DNA of 64,000 nt from Enoplolaimus lenunculus (Eukaryota; Nematoda; Enoplea; Enoplida; Thoracostomopsidae). Location of the stretch: the NCBI GenBank assembly GCA_030248215.1, contig JASANG010003801.1:62001-126000 (forward strand). Direction: 5' to 3'. A model generated the notes under the pieces. The model did not search any database. It had not been told where the DNA came from and worked only from the letters and a program-made list of their open reading frames with translations. Shown piece after piece: positions 23,586-34,137 of the stretch. Position numbers and translations under genes: made by a program. Each line of letters opens with the position of its first letter. Within the stretch, counting starts at the first letter, position 1.

Positions 23586-23757
23586 ATACAAAGATCAGCG
23601 GCTGAACGATTTTCTGCAAAACTGCAATAGAGTAAGCTTAAGTTTGAGACTATCTTGTTTGCTTAGGCTTATGCTTAGTGTATAAGCTATTTCTTTTATA
23701 CTTAGGTTTACGCATATGCTTATACTACTGTAACAGCTCTGTTTCATACATCGGCCC
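23586..23757. mobile_element. Family A MITE, degenerate
   Basis: GATCAGCGGCTGAACG, GCAATAGAGTAAGCTTAAGT, a short TTAGGC run and the right end CTCTGTTTCATACATCGGCCC. Confidence 0.55.
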
Positions 23758-24698
23758 AAATTGTTCACATTATTTATCTTTTAGGCATTTTTTAGTTCTA
23801 GAGAAAACCTAAAGACCACAAAAATTAAATTTTCTGGAACTTCAAACTTGGATGTAGAACGAATATACGGATATCATGTTAAGGTCAAATCTGAAAATAA
23901 ATGCAAAATCCAACCAATTTAGACAAACTTTATCTGAACGGCAAACGAAAAAGACTCTTAAAAAGACCATAATATGAGTGTTGTCGTATTAAAAAGTCAT
24001 GCTAACATAAATGACAAATTTCAAAATCTATAGAACCAAAGTTGTCTCAAAAACTTAAAATTTGGGCTAATTTTCGTTAAAAGAATGATACGCAGACAAC
24101 AAGTAGTGTTATTCGCACCAAACGGCAGGGCAAAGATATTTGCTCGTACGTTCGCAAAAATGCGATATATACCTGTAGAGATAAACGTAGCTTATTTGCA
24201 CTTTACAACTTGCAAACAGATAAAATATAACATAATATGAATTAATTTACACTGGTTTGTAACAGTTATAAAAGTCAAAAATTGCAAAAATTTTGTGTAC
24301 CTCAACGATATATACTGCAAGTATAACATCACGGTAATTTTAGGCGTAATCTGTTGTTGTATTTTTTGCGAGAAACTCAAAAGAAATACGCAACTGCGAG
24401 AGAGAGAACATTAGACTCGTAACCCACCTAATTATCAAAAATCACTCGGTAAACTCTTTTGCGAATTTTCTCTAACAAATTTTGGCGTTGAAAATTGCAA
24501 ACAGTTCGTATAATTGGACTGTAACTTGCGTGTTATTAACGTAGAGACCAATGTTAAAAATATAGGCACAAGTCAAATTTTGAAAGATTATGTGTGTCGT
24601 ATTTAACACATTTTCGTCAATTAAGAACGTTTTGAAAATCTTGATTTCGCCAAAAATTCATTTCAATTCTGAAAACGCCTTCATAAAAAAGTTATGTA

Positions 24699-24990
24699 CT
24701 GCAGTGACCCAAATAAGAGTGGGGGGACTGATATTTATTTCGCCTCACTAAAGGGAACCCTGTGCTTTCGGTTATGGACTGTTACTAGTGTTTAACCGCC
24801 CTCGACCGCGCTTCGTCACTGATATATATTCGATATTGCAACTATCCGTTCCAGTTAAACGTTTACTTGTCTTGTAATCAAAAGCGTCAACGATAATTCA
24901 TGGTTATACTTCGGAATGTAATTTCAAAACTTAAGTATGCTTTAAAGTTTTGAATTCAACCTTTTATGATCCTGGGGTCATATAGGGAGC
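24699..24990. mobile_element. Family I element, right end unclear
   Basis: Begins CTGCAGTGACCCAAATAAGA after a TA. Contains the family's GATATTTATTT and GTTAAACGTTTACTTG blocks. The right terminus is lost or diverged. Confidence 0.5.
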
Positions 24991-25412
24991 AACCGGAGGT
25001 AAAAAATACTCGACCCGGAGGTCACCAAATTTTGCCGTATCCGGAGGTCAATTTCTTGCGGAGCCACAGACAAATCTCGGGTTGTTCCCTGCAGTTGAAA
25101 ATAAACTACGAAAAAATGAATGCCCAGTAAAAATTGCATAAAAAATTACGGTTAGCGAAATTCGTAATTATTCTATTTCTGCCTAATACCGTCTTTACTG
25201 AAGGATGTCAAATTTTTGAAATCTTTTAGAAACAATCAGCGAATTTTCTCTGACCCCAAAGATAAGCCAAAAAACCCAATATACCTGCAAAGCATTGCCT
25301 TGAAATTTCTAGAAGCGAGGAACATTTAAAACTATGATTTGTCTTTCAGGTTTTATTATTTTAGTTTTAAAACCCTGACACTTGTGTCATAAGTGTTTAA
25401 AACATTAATCTG

Positions 25413-25733
25413 CCTACGATAGTCACCCGAATAAGAGGGGGTGACTGATATTTATTTGGCCTCTCCAGAGGCTACCCCCCTGTTATTCGGCAACGGAGTG
25501 TTATTTTTTTTTAACTCGCCCTCCGCCGACCTTTGTTACCAGGTATATTCGGGATTGCAACTATCTGTTGAATTAAACGTTTGTCTTGTGTCAGTAGCTT
25601 AAGCGATAATGCAAGGTTCAAACTTAGGTATGCTTTAAAGTTTCGACCTCAACTACCGGACTCTTATTAGGGATACAGACTCCTATTGATTGGGACTCAA
25701 AACGGGGACCCCCTCTTATTCGGGTCACTACAG
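25413..25733. mobile_element. Family I element
   Basis: AGTCACCCGAATAAGAGGGG ... CCCTCTTATTCGGGTCACTACAG inverted ends. Shares interior blocks with 34585-35018, 52790-53275 and 61394-61913. Confidence 0.75.
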
Positions 25734-25739
25734 AACTAT

Positions 25740-27100
25740 AAATTGACTTTTAACAACATATAATTATCTGTAGCGTATACACGCTATGCCGCACAATTAT
25801 TAACCCTTTCTCACATGAATATTTTATTTCAAGCAAAAACTAATTTCACGCTCGAATTTAAACACCGTAAGCTGAAGTTGGAGGTTTGCACTTAAATAAA
25901 CCGACTTCAAGAACCACAGAGGCCAAAGTTCGCTCGTTTGAAAACCTGTTACTCAACTGATGATACAAATGATACACCCAGATGCTGATACTATAAAGCA
26001 GGAGCGGTTCGATTCAACACAGATAATTATAAAATTACAAATATACAATCAAAGACAAAACTAAGACTTTTCAGAATGCCAAAAATAGTTAAGACACTAA
26101 ACCGACGCGGACGGACGCAAGAAACAGACACAACGATAAGTGACAAACAGAACACCAAGAGATTAAATTTCTGACATCTTTGTGTGATGTTGTGTCAAAA
26201 TAAATGCCGAAACCGTTTCGCAAACCGTTGAACACTTCCAAACGTTGACGTGGATTATATTTGGTGGTAAAACTGATTCGAAGGTTTAAAACATATATGA
26301 TTTTATCCGTTACATCATTGCTTATATGCGTTCCTCCGACCGACTCTAAACTTAATATTCAGGTTAAGCTTTTGTCAAAACGACGGTTGAGGCAGTGAAA
26401 TGAGCAATCTTGTACACGCTGCACATAAGTAAAGCCGCCCGGGAAGCCCACCTTGGTTGAAATATACGCAAAATGATTTTGAAGTGTTAATATTATTTAT
26501 TTATTAATAATCGAAGTTGTTAATTCTTCAAAATGTCGTGTGATTTGAAAACGACAAAATTTAACACAGAAAATATTCTACACCGGTCTGGTGTGACATG
26601 TTATAAACCGTGCGACACAAATCATCAACCATCTTAATAGCTTAAAGCTTCAAAGTTTTTTTGGAAGTGACAAAAATTACTTAGCTAGTCGTTTTTGTTT
26701 CGGAATATGTCCGGCTGATGTATTAAGCTTAACACAATATCTGCGAAAATTGTCGAAATCCAGTAAAAATATTTTGGCCTTGCGTGCAAATTATGTACAA
26801 TCCCGACATACCTTCATCAAAGTTTTCGTCGTCCCCCCCCCGACATATCTTCATCAAAGCTTTGGGGCCCCGCTTCGGAGGTTTGGAAAGACAAAGGCTT
26901 CAGTGGTTATGGGCGAGGGTAGATATGCGACATCTCATATCTGTTTAGTGGGGTTAAAAGATAAATTTGATACCTGTGTTCGAGTACATGGCATGCATCA
27001 TTTATTTCAAATTTTGAACAAAATCAACAACTGACACATTGGCAGAATACATTTTAAACAATAATACAGTTTTTTTGGTCGAACTAAGAGTGGATCTATT
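25740..27100. other. Intergenic stretch without recognised gene
   Basis: Contains one isolated end TTAACCCTTTCTCACATG (about 25798), shared with the nested insert at 42820-43140, and a roughly 45-bp direct repeat around 26800-26860. No exon found. Confidence 0.4.
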
Positions 27101-27107
27101 GAAAACA

Positions 27108-27185
27108 TATATATTCTATATATCTATACATATTTATATATATATGTGTGTGTGTACATATATACTATATATAATTTATATTTAG
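27108..27185. repeat. TA/TG-rich simple repeat
   Basis: Interrupted TATATA with a short TGTGTGTG block. Confidence 0.7.
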
Positions 27186-27329
27186 ATAAATTTGCATGAA
27201 TATTACAATAGTAAAAATTGGGATGTCAGCTGTTATGAGGGTCGTAATAGCCCATAATCCTCTCGTGGTTGTCGTTACTTACACCTATGATCCACAGCTT
27301 GTATAGGTAAGATTTGCACACAAAACAAT

Positions 27330-28045
27330 AGTGTCATATTCAAGAAACGTTGTCTAACATTTAAGACAATTATGCTTTGATTTTGGCTCCAGCAGACATA
27401 TATATCAGACTTTTATTTCTGAAATGTTTCAAAAAAATTTAATCTGTAGTTTTTCAAACGTAAAAGTTTGAAATTTAATACTATTTTTCATAAACAATTA
27501 AGACAAATATTTGTGACACACACGCCTAGTATGTCTGAAATTTAAGACAAATATATTTGAAAGAAGATTTGTTTTACTGATTATACAGACATAGTCTTAG
27601 GCTAACCCAATCAAAAATTAGAACCTAAAGCTCAAGAAAATTCCCTAATTTCGCATTCTAAAGACACATTCAAGACGGTTAACTTTGGTTAGCAGGAACG
27701 TAAAGCTCAATCTGAATTCATCATGAAGCTTCATATATACTTATACACTCTTAAGATTATAAACAGAAAATCTGAAAATTTACCAACTACAAAACACAAT
27801 GTTTCAGGTGAACTGTTGGATCAACAGAAGTTAGCACCCACTCAAAACAATATTTCTGATATTTAAGAAAAAGTTTCTTACATTTCAGATATATGAATAT
27901 TGTATTTTGGCAATAAAATGGTTTCTTGCTATTTTCACAAAAATTGTTTCAAATGTCAGGAAAAAACGTTTCAGATTTGTCGCTGAAAATACTTTTGTGA
28001 AACGGTCAATTTAGAAATACTTTTTGTGTGTGATAAAGAATTCCT
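27330..28045. repeat. Family Q dispersed repeat
   Basis: Shares CAGACATATAT, GACTTTTATTTCT, AGTTTGAAATTTAA and TTTAAGACAAATAT-type blocks, in the same order, with 58520-59240. About 720 bp, no coding content. Confidence 0.55.
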
Positions 28046-28049
28046 CGCT

Positions 28050-28257
28050 CACTGCAAAAAAATGGTGAGTCAAACTGACTTCCTCCGAAATAGGCTCTAC
28101 GAGACTACACAAACTGAGTCAAATCAGACTCCTTCCGTGTCAAACGTGCGACTTAGTGAGTCAAATTTAACTCTGGCAGAGTCGAATTTGGCTGAGTTTG
28201 TGTAGTCTCGTAGAGCCTATTTCAGAGAGTCAATTTCACTCACCATTTTTTGCAATG
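28050..28257. mobile_element. Family C near-palindromic MITE
   Basis: CACTGCAAAAAAATGGTGAG to CTCACCATTTTTTGCAATG with long internal pairing around GGCTCTACGAGACTACACAA. Confidence 0.75.
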
Positions 28258-29134
28258 TAGAGAAAATGTAAGAAAATTACCCGAAATGCAAAAATCCATT
28301 TTATTAAGTATTGACAATATTGTGAACCTAATATGGCAAATATATTAAACTTGCCAGGGACTAATGTTTATAGAATTTATTATATATTTCTAATCGGTAC
28401 CTGTTACCTTACAAAAATCTTTTGTCTGTCATCATATCTTTTAAGTGTTCGCATGGTAAAAAAACTAACCAACCACCATCATATTACGTTATATAATCAA
28501 AAACGTTTTCAAATCTTTACAAATGAACGCAGGTAAATCATTTTCAACATACGACTCTGTGGCATAAAGAAGACATATCTTTTACCTTCCAGAATAAATT
28601 CTTATATCGATAATAAATAAATACGCTCCCGGTAGGCAATTTTTGGCTTTCAATATTCGCGCGTGTTGCGATAAGAGTATATAGGAATTCTGTGCAGATT
28701 TTGGCGTTTTAAAACGGCAATTGTCAGTGCAAACTGCGTGCGTTTCACCACACCGGTACATCAGGTTGTCACTGCTGTACAAAATCAGGTATTTGCTGCA
28801 AACTGCAGGCCAAACCTACGACAAAAATGTTTATCTTTTCAAATTTGTGGTGATGTCTGACTGTTGCCAACGCGTTATTCTGGTGTGGATAAATTTTTGC
28901 TGGGTGTATTTCGAGTCGAAAATAGGGCCCCTGGCTCTGATTTGAATAAACATTTCTTACAACTACTTTTTCTTCAAGTAGAACCAACATACTCATTTTA
29001 TCAAAGACAATCCAGAAATTACTGACGGGGGGGGGGCGCGTGGTGGCAAATGTTATGAAACGAAAAAATTGTAAGGTCGGACGATTATCATTTTATCACC
29101 AAAAAATTTTCTGAGGTGAAAAAATTGTACGGTT

Positions 29135-29259
29135 ACTTAAGTATTCAAATAAAGTCTATCAAAGAGTAGGTTTAGATTCTAGATTACATTTGTTCTGCTT
29201 CGGCTTAGGCTTAAAAATACGCTTAATCTACTGTTACGGTACTAAAAGTTACATTGGCC
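29135..29259. mobile_element. Family B MITE, left part missing
   Basis: AGAGTAGGTTTAGATTCTAG, short TTAGGC run, AATCTACTGTTACGG and right end GTTACATTGGCC. Confidence 0.55.
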
Positions 29260-29745
29260 AATTTTTCCATATTTTCAACTGCATTTCTAATTTTAGTTAT
29301 CGATTTTGTGAATCTGCGAAACTATATTCTACTTCGATAAGTGTTTATTTTTTCAAAGGTTCACTGAAGTCTTATCCGTTTCACATGTCAGTATATTGTG
29401 CTTGATAAAATGAAGACTGAGGTTTTAAAATGCGAAACAGCTGAAAATTTAATTCTAAAAAATTTGACAAGCTTAAGCTTCTTGAGTAAAGTATTTTTGA
29501 ATCTTGTGTCCCTGTCCTATGGGAACTTTTGGATTTTAATTTATTTTTAGCCGAAAAGCTGGCTGCACAAGTGTGATATACCATTCGACGCAGCTTGCGA
29601 AGCTGATTCGAATGGTGTTAATTTTTCTTAAACTAAAATTCAAAAATTATTTTTGTCCTTTGCGGTTAAATAAAATTTATATTTTCAATGATAAGACAAT
29701 TTGTGACCCATCGTAACTTTTCAATCACATCTTACCAGACAGATA

Positions 29746-30066
29746 TTATTAACAAGACTCGATAATGACTCTTTACAAGGGTATGGAACTGGGCACATTC
29801 TCTGTAGAAAAGAATGTCCCCGGCACGCGTTGCGTTTTTGCCCTGTCCACCTTTATTTAGAACGGGTTAGGTACAACCGCTGCGAATCATGATACGTTAT
29901 GTATGCGGTGTCAAACATGCTCCCCTTATGCTTTTGGTGTATTCATGTGATAGGCGACCCCCCTCTAAACAAGGGGGAAGGTCGGTCAAAAACGCAACAC
30001 CCGGTGGTGCATTTTGTACCATGCGGAACCGCAAAGAGTTGCACACTCTTGTCATTATCCACTCTT
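29746..30066. mobile_element. Family K element
   Basis: Same order of blocks as 55144-55459: GGTACATTCTGTGT-like, CCTTTATTTAGA, CTAAACAAGGGGG, GGTGCATTTTGTACCATGCG and a terminal CACTCTTG. Partial copies near 33590-33745, 39905-40010 and 48440-48620. Confidence 0.6.
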
Positions 30067-30493
30067 GTTATTAATAAACTTAAAATCGTAGATGTCAATA
30101 ATAAACAAACCTTCTTCTCTATCGTCTACAATCAATTTCGATATTTCCGGAAAATTTTCAATTTTTGTCTCAAATATCAAATCACAACCGGTCACCAGAT
30201 TATTAAATGTCTTGCTTCTGATATCTGGGTAAAACTTACTCAAAAGGGGGGGGGGCATAAAGGTTTAATTTGTAAACAAATTCGATGCATTTGGCATTAA
30301 AAGAAAATAAACGTTATTGACCCCAGGAACCGTGTCCAAGATAAAAATTGAAATGATTTTAACGAAATATTAAGGCTTTGATTTTTAAAATTTACCTCGG
30401 GAAAGTATATACTGGTCGTAAGTTTCATGGTATTAAGCGACAGTTTTAAAAAACAAACAATTAGAAGATTAATAAATTTCTTAATATGAAAAG

Positions 30494-30644
30494 GGTCAAT
30501 GTAAAGAACAGGCCCGGAACAGTATTAAGCATATTCCTAAGCTTAAGCCTAAGCCTAAGCCAAGCAAAAAATTAGTCTAAACATTAAGCTTATTTTATTG
30601 AAGTTTTACAGAAAAACGTTCCGATCCTGATCTTTGCATGGGCC
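30494..30644. mobile_element. Family A MITE with exact 8-bp target duplication
   Basis: GGTCAATGTAAAGAACAGGC ... CTGATCTTTGCATGGGCC, flanked by ATGAAAAG on both sides. Interior CCTAAG run. Confidence 0.85.
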
Positions 30645-30797
30645 ATGAAAAGAATTAATTAAGCGGTTTCAATTGATGAACGCGAATAAGCGGTTTATTT
30701 TAACGCTAAAATAGCGTTCTGTAAAGTATACGTAATCTGTACTATTAACATTGGTTAATAAGTTTGTGTTCAAAGTACAACTCGAAATTAGTAAACT

Positions 30798-31010
30798 GAC
30801 CCCTGTGTATAAAGATCAGGGGCGGAAACGTTTTTCTGCGGGACTGCAATAGAGTATGCTTAAACTTTAAGACTAATCTGTTCTTAAACGACCTTTGGGC
30901 AAAATCTTATGCTTATGCTTAGGCTTTAGGCTTAATTTTCTTGGGTTTCGGCTTTGGTTTAGGCTTAGGCTTAGTTTTCGACCTAGTTTTAGGCTTAAGT
31001 TTTAGGAGCA
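30798..31010. mobile_element. Family A MITE, right end lost
   Basis: GATCAGGGGCGGAAACG, GCAATAGAGTATGCTTAAAC and TTAGGCTTAGGCTTAG tract. It runs directly into the short tandem array that follows. Confidence 0.5.
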
Positions 31011-31013
31011 TTC

Positions 31014-31195
31014 CACCTACGACTATATCCTGGAATCTCAAAATTCCACCTTCGACCATATGCCGAAATCTCCAAATCTCACGTCCGTCCATATTCCGAA
31101 ATCCAAAATCCCAAAATACCACCTTCGACCATATCCCGAAATCCCAAAATCCCACCTTCAACCAAATCCCGACATCCCAAAACCCCAAGCTCCCA
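31014..31195. repeat. Degenerate ~36-bp tandem repeat
   Basis: About five units built on CACCTTCGACCATATCCCGA and AATCCCAAAATC. It is adjacent to a TTAGGC tract. Confidence 0.65.
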
Positions 31196-31443
31196 CGTTT
31201 ACACCATATCTCAAATTTTTGTGATGGGATACTGGGTTGTGGGATGGCAGCGAGGTTAACATGGTCCCTAAGCGCTGTGGGTGCCGATAAACCATAAATA
31301 CAAAATTCGTTCAAGTTCTAATTTAAAACAGCGAGCTTATATACATATATTATATAATTTAATATTCATATCAGTCAATCTTTATCAAGAGGAGAAGGCG
31401 TAAAAACAGAAGTTGGTGTTAACTCCCTGAATCATCCACAGAC

Positions 31444-31602
31444 AGGTAGCCAACTCACCTTACTACGAGGGGCTAAAAAAATTCAGGAGGGGCACACAAA
31501 GGTGTTCAATGACTTATAAGCTTGGTTGAAAATTTTCTAGGGGGACCCAAAATTTTTCCAGAAGTGGTGAACCCCCCTGGCCTTCCTTGGCCACGAGCCC
31601 GA
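31444..31602. mobile_element. Family G element
   Basis: GGTAGCCAACTCACCTTACT ... CCTTGGCCACGAGCCCG, with the shared core CAATGACTTATAAGC and GAAAATTTTCTAGGGGG. Confidence 0.6.
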
Positions 31603-31828
31603 TCATCCAAGAAGGTAAACACAAAAGTTTGTTTGGTGAGTGATGTACAATGTGTCGTATGACCCGGACACTGATACGTTTTTATCAACGAAGGCCTGAA
31701 ATTTTTACAGGGGTCGTTTATACATCTTAAATGACGGACGGGGTTGTCTGTAGGGTAAAGGGGGAATAAAAAATTTTGATGTCAATTTCGGATTAGTTAA
31801 GGGTATTAATGTTTAGTCGGTACTGGCT

Positions 31829-32203
31829 GGATTTCTTAAACCCTACTTAAGTACTACTTAGTACTTAAGTACGTACTTAAGTAATTACTTGACCGTTTTG
31901 TCATTTTTAAAAGTGTACTTAAGTATTAGTCAATACTTGAGTCGCTGCCTAAATTTGATAATTATAATTTGACCGATCAGGTAAACTAAACTTGGTCTAA
32001 ACTAAAGTTGTAGACTCATGGTATCATCTCGTTAATATAAAGCAAAACTATTACTTTTTTTTTACGACAATGGCTCACAGTTGGCGTTTGGTTTTGTTCA
32101 AAAATTCGAAAAGTTAAGTGCTTACTTAAGTCGGCGGACTCAAGAACGTACTTAAAGTATAACTTAAGTAAAAACTTAAGTAAGATTTCAGAAACTCAGC
32201 CAG
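31829..32203. mobile_element. Family J element
   Basis: GGCTGGATTTCTTAAACCCT and, inverted, GGCTGAGTTTCTGAAATCTT ends. Both arms contain palindromic ACTTAAGTA units. Confidence 0.68.
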
Positions 32204-33157
32204 TGCGTCTGTTAGTATTCAGAATGGTATACTTCAACATTGAATGGTTCACATGCGGATAACAGCGTATCTATATGAATCAACTCATTTTATTACTTGA
32301 CCCTACTTGAGTATAGTAAGCTTACGTAAAAGTACACGTTTAGAATTGACAAAATATATTTAGGCAAATGAGATACTTTGGTTTAACCCGATACCCAAGA
32401 CGAATATACAATTCAGATTGCGTGAAAATATACAATAATTTATACTTTAATAACGTTGGATTTGTAATTTTTTGCTTGACACAGTAGCGAATGACGCAAA
32501 AGCTTACAAGTGAAGCGATCAAGAAGCCAAACGCAATTTTAGTACTAAATTGTAATACAAAATGTTGTGGTTCCTTGAACCCTAAACGAGACGCCTTAAT
32601 AGGTGGTTGCTCTTCCTCGAGTCAGTGACCGGTTTGACAATAGCAGAGCGGTGATGGTAAACTCGTTCACGCAGCAACCTGCCGTTCAAATAACGACTCA
32701 TGAAAAGAGCACATGAACGAGCACAGTTCATGAGTTAACGAGTGAACGGAAACAAAGATGTCATAGACAATCTTGCTCCTGCAAAATTCCTTTTATGGAC
32801 AATCTCCCTAGTGGCAGTGTAGGAGCAGACAGTTGTGGGGGTTCCCCTAAACTCCAGTCTGGGGACCCCCAAACTCGCGAGCGAAACGAGCCAGAAGCCA
32901 GTCGCATTGTAGAACTTTGGCGGTTTTTGTTTCAACCGGTTAGGTTGGGCCCCTTGAAGGGTAGGCCCACAAATGGGGGTATGGGGGTGGCTACTCCTGC
33001 CCTGCGGAAGGGAGGAGATAAATTTCAATTTCTACACTGTTTTCATTAATCAGTAAATGAAACGCGTATTTCGAACTAAAATACAATCACAAATGTAAAA
33101 TATCAGAATCGCTAAATAAAATATATGCTGGAATGTTTATTCGTTTTTGTCAAAAAG

Positions 33158-33380
33158 GTCCATATTCTCAAATGTGTATAGCAACTATCATCAGTTAGTA
33201 TTAGGTTTTCAAACTCACTAACAGTTGTTGTTATTGTTGAATTTGAAATTGGTACAGGAGTATAGGAAATCACACACGAAAAATGTGCCAAACTTTGAGC
33301 CTCAGCATTCGATGATTCGAAAGTTACATGACCTCACCAACTAGTGACAGGTACTGCACCCGTTTGAGAATATGGGCCAA
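33158..33380. mobile_element. Family E MITE
   Basis: GGTCCATATTCTCAAATGTG ... CCGTTTGAGAATATGGGCC inverted ends with inner ATCATCAGTTAG / CTAGTGACAGG arms. Confidence 0.7.
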
Positions 33381-33805
33381 GATTATAACTCAATAATAAA
33401 GCTATTACTATGGTTTGCTCTCATTAGCGCATAATGCAATAATTGTACATCACGTGGTACGAAAAAATTTCAAACGGCGATTTCGTGCGTTCCCAACATG
33501 AAGAGTTCCGAAAAACTCCTGGTCCCAAACACCCAAAGTAATTTCAAAATCTAAAACCAATCACCCTGCACCTTTTGAAAAAATGTACAAGAAGACATTA
33601 TGTGTTTCCTTCATCTGCCAAAATTTCAACTCCGGTTAAATTAGAAGAGGTAGGACAAAAACGCAACATGCGCTGGATACATTCTGTTGGACACAGAACA
33701 TAACCAGTTACACAATCTCTTGTGTTAATGATCATCATCCACTCTTGGTTTAATAAATATTTTCGGGCAACTAACCGCACTTTAAGCCTAATTCTATTAA
33801 TTCTA

Positions 33806-34079
33806 AAGGCCTATTCACACGCGCAAGTTTTTGCTGCGAGAACTTGTAGCTGCAAGTTGCAGTTGCAAGTTTTGTCCAAAATCCCGTTCGAAATACTTGC
33901 AGGTGCAAATAATTCATTACAAATCAAAGCTGGAATTAGTTCCCAAGTGTGAATAACCATGCAAGTTCAATGGATTTATTACAACGGCTTTCTCATTGGC
34001 TGATAAAAAATGCATGCTCTGCGTGCAATTTGCAGCTGCAAGTTCTCGTAGTAAAAACTTGCACGTGTGAATAGGGCTT
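33806..34079. mobile_element. Family P inverted-repeat element (MITE)
   Basis: The left end AAGGCCTATTCACACGCGCA and the right end (read inverted) AAGCCCTATTCACACGTGCA match, and the match continues through a CAAGTTTTTGCT / GCAGCTGCAAGTTGCA region. No coding sequence. It sits in the presumed K2P 3' UTR. Confidence 0.7.
33975..33980 (-). terminator. Nearest AATAAA downstream of the K2P stop, inside a MITE
   Basis: Minus-strand AATAAA about 160 bases past the K2P stop codon. It lies inside inverted-repeat element P (33806-34079). An ATTAAA variant overlaps the stop codon itself, so use of this site is inferred. Confidence 0.35.
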
Positions 34080-34137
34080 AAGCTATAAAAAACGCGAGTA
34101 TACAAGAATGTTTGTTTAAATATTCACACTGTCGGCT

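Noticed and set aside
29899-30300. 133-residue plus-strand frame
   Set aside because: Most of it is a family K element copy, with no gene features.
30941-31314. Repetitive frames (GFGFGLGLG- and KPKPKPKPK-type peptides)
   Set aside because: Translations of TTAGGC and 36-bp tandem DNA, not proteins.
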